Shown here piece by piece: positions 1 through 5,056 of a DNA stretch of 12,510 bases (positions within the stretch are counted from its first letter, which is position 1; each line of letters begins with the position of its first letter). This stretch comes from JACQFZ01 sp045810625. GTDB lineage: Bacteria; Pseudomonadota; Gammaproteobacteria; Acidiferrobacterales; Sulfurifustaceae. Position numbers and translations under genes: made by a program. The stretch lies in NCBI GenBank assembly GCA_045810625.1, contig JBJMVQ010000015.1:1-12510 (forward strand), read 5' to 3'. The notes below the pieces were generated by a model. That model worked only from the letters and a program-made list of their open reading frames with translations. It made no database searches and was not told the DNA's origin.

Positions 1-2
1 TT

Positions 3-365
3 CGCGCGTTCCACACGCTCGACCCGCGCGCTTTCGCTCCTTATTACCATTTACCGTGCCTGGTGATTTCGCCGCCACAACCCGTGGCGCTGGCGACCGG
101 CGCCGAAGTCGAGGCGTACTTTGAGAGAGTGACCCGCGGGCTGAAGGCGCGCAATTACGCGCGCACCGAATTTACGGAGCTGCGCGTGCAGCCGTTGTGC
201 GTCGAGACCGCGTTGCTGCATGCCCGGGGTGCGCGCTACAAAGCCGACGGCGAGAAGCTGCAAGCGCTGACCGCGACCTATCTATTTCAGAGGACGGGCT
301 CAGACTGGAAGATCGCCGTCATCGTGATGCACGATCCGGCGACGCTCGCGCCACACTCGACCTGA
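3..365 (+). CDS. NTF2/SnoaL-like protein, 3' part (start outside window)
   Basis: The frame is open from the left edge (base 3) to TGA 363-365, giving at least 120 residues. An internal GTG at 63 could be taken as a start, but the codons before it read as a continuous part of the same fold (R-A-F-H-T-L-D-P, then Y-Y-H-L-P-C-L-V-I-S), so I treat the gene as cut by the window edge. The pattern is that of small NTF2-like cone-fold proteins: an N-terminal helix with 'LDP', a first strand, a helix ending 'YFERVTRGLKARNYA', then strands carrying 'LHARGARYKADGEKL', 'TATYLFQRTGSDWKIAV' and a final 'MHDP'. Members of this superfamily bind small ligands or act as isomerases, hydrolases or subunits; nothing here fixes a substrate. 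It is followed by a hairpin terminator and is probably not co-transcribed with the next gene. The fold call is by pattern only. Confidence 0.75.
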   Translation, partial: RAFHTLDPRAFAPYYHLPCLVISPPQPVALATGAEVEAYFERVTRGLKARNYARTEFTELRVQPLCVETALLHARGARYKADGEKLQALTATYLFQRTGSDWKIAVIVMHDPATLAPHST

Positions 366-406
366 GTCCTTCGAAGTGAATCGCAAGTCCCCGGTCCCAG
401 AACAAG

Positions 407-433
407 GCCCGCCAGGGGCGCGCTTTTATTTTT
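407..433 (+). terminator. Rho-independent terminator after the NTF2-like gene
   Basis: A 7-bp stem with one mismatch (GCCCGCC 407-413, GGCGCGC 417-423) encloses a 3-nt loop and is followed at once by TTTTATTTTT (424-433). It lies 42 bp after the stop at 365 and before the VOC gene, as expected for a terminator on the + strand. Confidence 0.7.
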
Positions 434-463
434 GCTGACGTACCGGCGCCCGCACCGTTCGCC

Positions 464-469
464 GATAAT
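464..469 (+). promoter_or_regulatory. Candidate -10 box for the VOC-gnd-zwf-pgl genes
   Basis: GATAAT matches the sigma-70 -10 consensus at five of six bases and lies 26 bp before the ATG at 496, just after a terminator, where a new promoter is expected. No good -35 box is found at 16-18 bp spacing, so this is a weak call. Confidence 0.3.
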
Positions 470-495
470 ACAGCGGGCGATCCCGGAGCGGTGCT

Positions 496-858
496 ATGGC
501 AAGTCCCGTTGTCTGGTTCGACATCCCGACGCGCGATCTCGATCGCGCCATTCAGTTCTATTCGGCCGTGCTCGACAAGCCGATTAAAAAGGAACAGTTT
601 CCGGGCACGGCGATCGGTTTATTTCCGCACGAAGAAGGCGACATCGCCGGCTGCCTGTTCGAGGCCCAAGACGAACGGCCCTCGGCTGATGGGCCGCTGC
701 TCTATTTCGACTGCGCGGAACGGCTCGATGAGGCGATCGCGGCCGTCGAGACGCACGGCGGGAAGGTTCTCGAGCCCAAACGCACGATCGGGGCGTACGG
801 TTTCCGCGCCGTGGTGTTGGACAGCGAAGGGAACCGCATCGCGCTTCACTCATCTTAA
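496..858 (+). CDS. VOC-family (glyoxalase/bleomycin-resistance fold) protein
   Basis: A 120-residue protein with the single-module layout of the vicinal oxygen chelate superfamily: an opening strand 'VVWFDIPTRDLDRAIQFYS' followed by 'AVLDKPI', a middle 'LLYFDCAERLDEAIAAVETHGGKV' and a closing 'GFRAVVLDSEGNRIALHSS'. These are the two beta-alpha-beta-beta-beta halves of the fold. It most resembles the small uncharacterised glyoxalase-like proteins that begin 'V-x-W-F-[DE]-I-P'. Family members bind a metal and act on glyoxal-type adducts, dioxygenase substrates or antibiotics; no specific activity can be assigned. ATG 496 is supported by GGAG at 485-488. The next gene, gnd, starts 50 bp downstream on the same strand with no terminator between, so it is probably the first gene of that transcript. 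A link to carbonyl detoxification beside sugar-phosphate metabolism is only a guess. Confidence 0.85.
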   Translation: MASPVVWFDIPTRDLDRAIQFYSAVLDKPIKKEQFPGTAIGLFPHEEGDIAGCLFEAQDERPSADGPLLYFDCAERLDEAIAAVETHGGKVLEPKRTIGAYGFRAVVLDSEGNRIALHSS

Positions 859-908
859 ATTTCGACGGCGGTTGCCGCGCGGTGACCCCTCAAACCGGAG
901 TGTTATCG

Positions 909-1829
909 ATGCAACTCAGCATGGTCGGTCTCGGCCGCATGGGCGGCAACATGGCGCGGCGGCTGCGCCGCGGTGGAATCGAGGTTGTCGGTTACAACCG
1001 CAGCTTCGAGGCCACGCGCGGCCTCGCGCAGGAAGTCGGCATCGTGCCGGCGAAATCGATGGACGAGTTGCTCGAGCGCGTCGCATCGCCGCGGATCGTT
1101 TGGCTGATGCTGCCCGCGGGCGACGCGACCGAGCAGCAGATCGAACAACTCTCCCGGCGACTCGGCGGCGGCGACGTCGTCGTCGACGGCGGTAATGCGC
1201 ACTACAAGGATTCGATGCGGCGCGCCGCGGCGCTCACGCGCGCGGGCATCCAATTCGTCGATGCCGGCGTCTCGGGCGGTATCTGGGGACTCGAGAACGG
1301 CTACGCCCTCATGCTCGGCGGCGAGCGCGAGGCGATTCGTCGTATCGAGCCGGCCGTGCGCGTCCTCGCGCCCGCGCCGGATCGCGGCTGGTTGCACTGC
1401 GGGCCGAGCGGCGCCGGGCACTTCGTGAAGATGATTCATAACGGCATCGAGTACGGCATGATGCAGGCGTACGCCGAAGGCTTCGCGCTGCTGCAGGGGC
1501 GCGAGGAGTTCGGTCTCGATCTCGCCGCCATTGCCGAAATGTGGCGCCACGGGAGCGTCGTTCGCAGTTGGCTGCTCGATCTCACGGCGGAGGTTCTGGC
1601 CGGCGGTCGCGAGATCAATAGCGTCGAACCGTACGTCGCGGATTCCGGCGAGGGCCGCTGGACCGTCGCCGAGGCGGTGGAGCAGGGCGTGCCCGCACCC
1701 GTCATCAGTCTCGCGCTCATGACCCGTTTCGCGAGTCAGGGGAAGTCGGACTACGCGGCGCGGCTGCTCGCGCTCATGCGCAATCGCTTCGGCGGGCACG
1801 CGGTGAAGGGCGAAGCGCCGGAAAAGTGA
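909..1829 (+). CDS. gnd: 6-phosphogluconate dehydrogenase, decarboxylating (short type)
   Basis: A 306-residue enzyme of the short 6-phosphogluconate dehydrogenase type (about 300 residues against about 470 for the E. coli form). It oxidises and decarboxylates 6-phosphogluconate to ribulose 5-phosphate in the cytoplasm. Visible motifs are the Rossmann loop GLGRMG at 7-12, 'DGGNAHYKDS' near 93-102, VSGG at 121-124, and GPSGAGHFVKMIHNGIEYG near 165-183 with the catalytic lysine K174 and N178. The dinucleotide 2'-end region reads Y-N-R-S at 29-32. N-R-S/T is the pattern of NADP-using forms, while NAD-using short forms usually carry an acidic residue there, so NADP use is inferred. ATG 909 is preferred because GGAG at 897-900 precedes it; a GTG at 882 in frame would add nine residues that do not fit the Rossmann start. 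It lies upstream of zwf and pgl. Confidence 0.96.
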   Translation: MQLSMVGLGRMGGNMARRLRRGGIEVVGYNRSFEATRGLAQEVGIVPAKSMDELLERVASPRIVWLMLPAGDATEQQIEQLSRRLGGGDVVVDGGNAHYKDSMRRAAALTRAGIQFVDAGVSGGIWGLENGYALMLGGEREAIRRIEPAVRVLAPAPDRGWLHCGPSGAGHFVKMIHNGIEYGMMQAYAEGFALLQGREEFGLDLAAIAEMWRHGSVVRSWLLDLTAEVLAGGREINSVEPYVADSGEGRWTVAEAVEQGVPAPVISLALMTRFASQGKSDYAARLLALMRNRFGGHAVKGEAPEK

Positions 1830-1837
1830 TTCCGCCG

Positions 1838-1879
1838 CCTTCGATGCCGAAGGAGCGCCGGTTCGCATGCGAAGACCGG
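1838..1879 (+). repeat. Two consecutive hairpins between gnd and zwf
   Basis: Hairpin 1 has a perfect 6-bp stem (CCTTCG 1838-1843, CGAAGG 1848-1853) with a 4-nt loop. Hairpin 2 pairs CCGG 1858-1861 with CCGG 1876-1879 and TTCG 1862-1865 with CGAA 1870-1873, with a 2-nt bulge. Its core TTCGCATGCGAA (1862-1873) is a perfect 12-bp palindrome. No T-run follows, so these are not simple terminators. They could stabilise the processed ends of the gnd or zwf message, or mark a protein-binding site. Confidence 0.5.
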
Positions 1880-1916
1880 ATTAAAGCAGTACACCGATTT
1901 GTCTGGAACGGACGAC

Positions 1917-3395
1917 ATGAGCGATAGCATCGGTCCCTGTTATTTCGTCATCTTCGGCGCGACCGGCAATCTCGCGGCGACACAACTGCTGCCGGCGCTC
2001 TATGCGCTCGAAGCCGGTGGACATCTGAACGAGGATCTTCGGCTCGTCGCGTTTGCGCGCCGTGACTGGGGACGCGACGCGTGGCGCGAGCATCTGCGCG
2101 CGGCGCTCGAAGAACGTCTCGGTGGCCGCTACGACCGTACGGTCTGCGAGCGCTTAGCCGCGCGCTTCGACTATCTGCAGGGCGATCTGCATGACGCGGC
2201 GGCGTATTCCCGACTCATGGAGACGCTCGGCCAGCCGCGGACGGGGACGTGCGAGAACATCGTTTTCTATCTCGCGATCAAGCCGGGCGATTTTGCCGAC
2301 GTCGTCGTCAATCTCGATCGCGCCGGAATCAATCGCCGCCAGGGTCGCCATCGCATCGTCATCGAGAAGCCGTTCGGCGAGGATCTCGACAGCGCGCGCG
2401 CGCTCAACGCGCTGCTGCACAAGTATTTCGACGAGGAGCAGATTTATCGGATCGATCACTATCTCGGCAAGGAGACGGTGCAAAACCTGTTCGTGTTCCG
2501 CTTCGCGAATACGTTGATCGAGGCGGTGTGGAACCGGAGCTACGTCGATCACGTGCAGATCACGGTCGCGGAGCAGGCGGGTATCGGCACGCGCGCGGAT
2601 TACTACGACCGCGCCGGTGCGCTGCGCGACATGGTGCAGAATCACCTGATGCAGCTCCTCGCCGTGGTCGCGATGGAACCGCCGGCGCGGCTCGAAGCCG
2701 ATGCGCTGCGCGACGAGAAGGTGAAGGTGCTGCGTTCGATCCGTCCGATTCCGAGCGACGACGTCGATGCCTATGCCTTGCGCGCACAATATCGCGCCGG
2801 CGAGATCGATGGCCGCACCGTGCCCGGGTATCGCGAAGAAGCCAATGTGGCGCGCGGTTCGACGACCGAAACGTACGTGGCGGCGAAGCTCTACATCGAC
2901 AACTGGCGCTGGCGCGACGTGCCGTTTTATTTGCGCACCGGCAAACGGCTCGCGCATCCGCAGACGCTGATCGGCATCCGCTTCCGCCGCCCGCCGCAGC
3001 TCCTGTTCGGCGAGGCGAGCCGCGCCGCCGCCGACCCGAACTGGGTCGTGCTGTCGATCCAACCGGCCGAAGACATGCACATCGAGATCCGCGCGAAGCA
3101 GCCGGGGCTCGGAATTCAGACGCGCGCGGTTCGGCTCGACGCCATGTACCGCGAGCAGCGGGGCGCGCCGATCGAGGCGTACCAGACGCTGCTGCTCGAC
3201 GTGATCGAGGGCGACCGCAGTCTGTTCATTCGGTTCGATGAAGTGGAATGGGCGTGGCGCGTCGTCGATCCGATTCTGCGGCATTGGGCGAAGCGTAACG
3301 GCGACATCCCGACCTACGCGGCCGGGACGTGGGGACCGGAAGCGGCGGACCGGCTGTTCGACCACGACGATCAGCGCTGGCGGAACCAGGTGTGA
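1917..3395 (+). CDS. zwf: Glucose-6-phosphate dehydrogenase
   Basis: A 492-residue enzyme of normal family length that oxidises glucose 6-phosphate to 6-phosphogluconolactone with reduction of NAD(P)+, the entry step of the oxidative pentose phosphate pathway. Visible: N-terminal dinucleotide loop FGATGNLA at 13-20, EKPFG at 150-154, substrate signature RIDHYLGKE at 178-186, catalytic His H243 in 'DMVQNHL', TGKRL at 341-345, and the C-terminal 'YAAGTWGP' near 467-474. The arginine expected to contact an NADP 2'-phosphate is present (R48/R49 in 'AFARR'). Odd: the usual nucleotide-loop motif G-x-x-G-D-L-x-x-x-K reads G-x-x-G-N-L-x-x-x-Q here (N18, Q23), while the lysines K151, K185 and K343 are kept. 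ATG 1917 is chosen over an in-frame TTG at 1899 because GGAA at 1905-1908 is at ideal spacing. pgl begins 2 bp after the stop. Confidence 0.97.
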   Translation: MSDSIGPCYFVIFGATGNLAATQLLPALYALEAGGHLNEDLRLVAFARRDWGRDAWREHLRAALEERLGGRYDRTVCERLAARFDYLQGDLHDAAAYSRLMETLGQPRTGTCENIVFYLAIKPGDFADVVVNLDRAGINRRQGRHRIVIEKPFGEDLDSARALNALLHKYFDEEQIYRIDHYLGKETVQNLFVFRFANTLIEAVWNRSYVDHVQITVAEQAGIGTRADYYDRAGALRDMVQNHLMQLLAVVAMEPPARLEADALRDEKVKVLRSIRPIPSDDVDAYALRAQYRAGEIDGRTVPGYREEANVARGSTTETYVAAKLYIDNWRWRDVPFYLRTGKRLAHPQTLIGIRFRRPPQLLFGEASRAAADPNWVVLSIQPAEDMHIEIRAKQPGLGIQTRAVRLDAMYREQRGAPIEAYQTLLLDVIEGDRSLFIRFDEVEWAWRVVDPILRHWAKRNGDIPTYAAGTWGPEAADRLFDHDDQRWRNQV

Positions 3396-3397
3396 GC

Positions 3398-4078
3398 ATG
3401 GCAATGCCGCGTTGGCACATTTATCCGACGCGCGACGAGCTCGAAGCGCACGCCGCCGTCGCGATCGCACGTGCAGGCCAGCAGGCGATCGCCGCGCGCG
3501 GTCGTTTCACCATCGTGCTCACAGGCGGCGAAACGCCGCGCGGCGTGTACCGGCGCCTCGCGGCGGAGGCGGCAGACTGGGGAAGATGGCATATCTACTT
3601 CGGCGACGAGCGCTGCCGCCCGGCGGGCGACGCGGAGCGCAACGATCAGATGGCGCGCGATGCGTGGCTCGATCGCGTTTCCATTCCTGCCGCGCAGATC
3701 CATTCGATTCCTGGCGACATGGGCGCCGCCGAAGCCGCCGGCCGCTACGCGGCGGTGCTTCGCGGTGTCGATCGGTTCGACCTCGTTTTGCTCGGTCTCG
3801 GAGAGGACGGGCACGTCGCCAGCCTCTTTCCCGGGCATCCGACCGACGGGGCTGAGGTGCTCGCCGTATTCGACGCGCCGAAGCCTCCGCCGGAGCGGGT
3901 CTCGCTGAGCGCATCCCGCCTGAGCCGTGCCCGTCAGGTGCTTTTTCTCGTGTCGGGGCAAGCAAAGCAGCCGGCCGTGAACGCGTGGCGCCGCGGCGAC
4001 CCGATCCCGGCGGGGCAGATCGCGCCCGCCGACGGCGTTGACGTCCTGCTCGATGTCGCCGCCTGGGTGAGTAGCTAG
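3398..4078 (+). CDS. pgl: 6-phosphogluconolactonase (DevB type)
   Basis: A 226-residue cytoplasmic hydrolase of the glucosamine-6-phosphate isomerase/6-phosphogluconolactonase fold; it opens 6-phosphogluconolactone to 6-phosphogluconate between the zwf and gnd reactions. Motifs: LTGGETPRGVY at 41-51 (phosphate-binding loop), FGDERC at 68-73, and the family signature GLGEDGHVASLFPG at 133-146 containing the catalytic His H139. R-C-R-P after the GDER motif and 'LLGLGEDGH' favour the lactonase over the deaminase branch. ATG 3398 lies 2 bp after the zwf TGA, with AGG at 3388-3390 inside the end of zwf serving as ribosome-binding site; GTG 3392, overlapping the zwf stop, and ATG 3404 are in-frame alternatives. 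This spacing implies translational coupling with zwf. No glk, edd or eda is in the window, and no clear terminator follows the stop. Confidence 0.96.
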   Translation: MAMPRWHIYPTRDELEAHAAVAIARAGQQAIAARGRFTIVLTGGETPRGVYRRLAAEAADWGRWHIYFGDERCRPAGDAERNDQMARDAWLDRVSIPAAQIHSIPGDMGAAEAAGRYAAVLRGVDRFDLVLLGLGEDGHVASLFPGHPTDGAEVLAVFDAPKPPPERVSLSASRLSRARQVLFLVSGQAKQPAVNAWRRGDPIPAGQIAPADGVDVLLDVAAWVSS

Positions 4079-4308
4079 CGTCGGTCTGGAGTCCTTTATC
4101 GGTTCTCGCGTTCTCGCGCCGTCCACCCGCTCGAGTCCGGACGAGGCTCGAAACCGGCCAAAAAAGCCTTCTGCTGCCTCTCGCTCAGCTTCTTTTCCCG
4201 AGCCGACGCTTTCGTGCCATAGGCCGAACGGCGTCCGCCACGCCTCTCGCGAAGGAGGGTAAGGGCAGCCCGTCTCGCGGCGCGGCACGGCGAAGTTGGC
4301 CTGACCCC
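4079..4308. other. Gene-free stretch after pgl
   Basis: No + strand gene is supportable. On the minus strand one frame is open from within the HTH gene to 4096, and its second half, over this stretch, gives a basic peptide ('LSERQQKAFLAGFEP', 'SSGWTARERENR'). It has no start with a ribosome-binding site of its own, no family I recognise, and its first half is antisense to the HTH gene. Small inverted repeats occur (CTCG 4131-4134 with CGAG 4141-4144) but no tRNA or T-run terminator. The stretch could be a dispersed intergenic repeat or a scar of an insertion next to pgl; neither can be shown here. Confidence 0.4.
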
Positions 4309-4343
4309 TTGCCGCCTCGTGCACCGAAAACATATGTTATCGG
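4309..4343 (+). promoter_or_regulatory. Candidate sigma-70 promoter with overlapping dyad operator
   Basis: TTGCCG (4309-4314), an 18-bp spacer and TATGTT (4333-4338) form a plausible -35/-10 pair upstream of the HTH gene. The -10 lies inside a 20-bp dyad at 4324-4343 (left arm CCGAAAACAT, right arm ATGTTATCGG) with only one mismatched pair; its central AACATATGTT is perfect. A dyad over the -10 suggests repressor control, perhaps by one of the two HTH proteins encoded just downstream. Confidence 0.4.
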
Positions 4344-4377
4344 CTGGAAAAGCAGCCCCGTACGACGAAGGAAAGCC

Positions 4378-4596
4378 TTGGCAAAGAAAAAAGACGATTT
4401 GATGACCCTGTCGCAAGCCGCAAAGAGCTACCGCTATTCGGCCGACTATCTGCGCCGGCTCGCGGAAAAGGGACGGCTGGGCGCCCGCAAGCTCGGTCGC
4501 AACTGGCTCACCACATCCGAAGACATGGAAACGTTCATCGAAAGCCGCGAGCGCCGTGGCGTCTACAAAAAGCGTCCCCGGATTCCCCGCAAGTAA
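4378..4596 (+). CDS. Small excisionase/MerR-type HTH DNA-binding protein
   Basis: A 72-residue basic protein. Residues 9-55 read as a winged-HTH of the HTH_17/excisionase type: 'MTLSQAAKSYRYSADYLRRL' (helix-turn-helix), 'EKGRLGARKLGRNW' (the short wing) and 'LTTSEDMETFIESR' (closing helix). Such proteins bind DNA as excisionases, as regulators of mobile elements, or as stand-alone regulators. The tail 'RRGVYKKRPRIPRK' is very basic. TTG 4378 is chosen because AGGA at 4369-4372 precedes it by 5 bp and it gives the 'AKKKDDL' opening; ATG 4402 would begin exactly at the domain but lacks a ribosome-binding site, and the frame is open further up to 4309. It lies downstream of a promoter/dyad and upstream of a second dyad and the XRE/CsrA pair. 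No integrase is nearby, so an excisionase role is not shown. Confidence 0.75.
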   Translation: MAKKKDDLMTLSQAAKSYRYSADYLRRLAEKGRLGARKLGRNWLTTSEDMETFIESRERRGVYKKRPRIPRK

Positions 4597-4604
4597 CCCT
4601 TCCA

Positions 4605-4626
4605 AATAGCACGTTATCGTGCTATT
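4605..4626. promoter_or_regulatory. 22-bp dyad, likely operator
   Basis: Left arm AATAGCACG (4605-4613) and right arm CGTGCTATT (4618-4626) are perfect inverted 9-mers around TTAT. The dyad lies 9 bp after the HTH stop and about 145 bp before the XRE gene. It has no T-run, so a terminator is less likely than an operator. It shares GTTATCG with the right half of the dyad at 4324-4343. Two-turn dyads like this are typical targets of XRE-family dimers. Confidence 0.55.
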
Positions 4627-4663
4627 AATGCTTTTGCACACCGTGGCGGCGTTGCCGCACTAG

Positions 4664-4746
4664 CGTTTGCGAGCAGGTCGAAACGTATTTTCTGCAAACG
4701 GAGATGTATATGGTTCAGGATGAAATGTATCTGCTGTGGACGGCAG
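4664..4746 (+). promoter_or_regulatory. Structured leader with three spaced GGA motifs before the XRE gene
   Basis: CGTTTGC (4664-4670) pairs with GCAAACG (4694-4700), and the second arm abuts a GGAG Shine-Dalgarno-like site at 4700-4703. GGA occurs at 4700-4702, 4718-4720 and 4738-4740. The last lies in a six-base loop of a small hairpin (CTGCT 4731-4735 with GGCAG 4742-4746, including one G-T pair). CsrA-family dimers bind paired GGA motifs, preferably in hairpin loops and roughly 10-60 nt apart. Because a CsrA paralogue is encoded in the same unit, this is a candidate self-regulation site. This is inference from sequence pattern only. Confidence 0.4.
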
Positions 4747-4826
4747 CATTTGCATCGACTGCAATAGCGAAATGGGACAAAGAGCACGGAACCTGCTCGC
4801 ACAAAAGCTACGGGTGTTGCGAATGA
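4704..4826 (+). CDS. Possible small leader ORF overlapping the XRE gene
   Basis: ATG 4704 (or ATG 4710, preceded at 6-bp spacing by GGAG 4700-4703) opens a 38-40 codon frame to TGA 4824-4826. The peptide begins M-V-Q-D-E-M-Y-L-L-W-T-A-A-F-A-S-T-A-I-A and ends cysteine-rich. I recognise no family. It has a better ribosome-binding site than the XRE gene that it overlaps in another frame, so it may act as a leader whose translation carries ribosomes to the XRE start. It could equally be chance. Confidence 0.25.
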   Translation: MYMVQDEMYLLWTAAFASTAIAKWDKEHGTCSHKSYGCCE

Positions 4827-5053
4827 TGCGGAGCTGGTCCCAAGAACAACTCGCCGAAGCGAGCGGGTTGCACCGCACCTACATTAGTCTCATCGAGCGA
4901 TCCGAGTGCAATGTCAGCCTCGACAATCTCGAGAAGATCGCCGACGCCTTCGGGTTGTCGGTGCCCGAGTTGCTCGGGGCGCCGGACGCGGCGGTATTCG
5001 GCGAAAAGCTGTTGACGATGTTGGGCTCGAATGACAAACCTGAGGAGCACTAA
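4772..5053 (+). CDS. XRE/Cro-CI family transcriptional regulator
   Basis: A 93-residue protein that is almost entirely one HTH_3/XRE domain (about residues 8-68): 'LAQKLRVLRMMRSWSQEQLA' (helices 1-2), 'EASGLHRTYISLIERSECNV' (recognition helix 3 and turn), 'SLDNLEKIADAFGLSVPELL' (helices 4-5). It resembles stand-alone repressors and the controller proteins of restriction-modification systems. A short tail of about 25 residues ('AVFGEKLLTMLGSNDKPEEH') may aid dimerisation. The frame is open back to GTG 4736, but ATG 4772 fits the usual start of such proteins, a few residues before the first helix. Neither start has a good ribosome-binding site, and coupling to the small ORF at 4704-4826 is possible. 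The CsrA-like gene starts 3 bp after the stop, so the two are almost certainly co-transcribed. Its likely operator is one of the dyads upstream. No restriction enzyme or methylase is nearby. Confidence 0.9.
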   Translation: MGQRARNLLAQKLRVLRMMRSWSQEQLAEASGLHRTYISLIERSECNVSLDNLEKIADAFGLSVPELLGAPDAAVFGEKLLTMLGSNDKPEEH

Positions 5054-5056
5054 GGA

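Noticed and set aside
491..1195. 234-codon + strand frame over the VOC and gnd genes
   Set aside because: Arg/Ser-rich shadow spanning two well-supported genes in another frame.
903..1868. 321-codon minus-strand frame opposite gnd
   Set aside because: It is antisense to a clear 6-phosphogluconate dehydrogenase; long antisense frames are common in GC-rich genes and the peptide shows no family pattern.
2154..3470. 438-codon minus-strand frame opposite zwf
   Set aside because: Arg/His-rich shadow of the zwf codons with no recognisable domain.
3371..4333. 320-codon minus-strand frame over pgl and the following gap
   Set aside because: Mostly antisense to pgl; no ribosome-binding site at its start and no family resemblance.
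4096..4641. 181-codon minus-strand frame over the HTH gene and the gap after pgl
   Set aside because: Its first half is antisense to the HTH gene and its start lies inside the AATAGCACG dyad region without a ribosome-binding site; only the second half covers gene-free DNA.
4664..4700. Inverted repeat CGTTTGC/GCAAACG as a transcription terminator
   Set aside because: The 23-bp loop and lack of a T-run make it unlike a terminator; it is better read as part of a leader structure.
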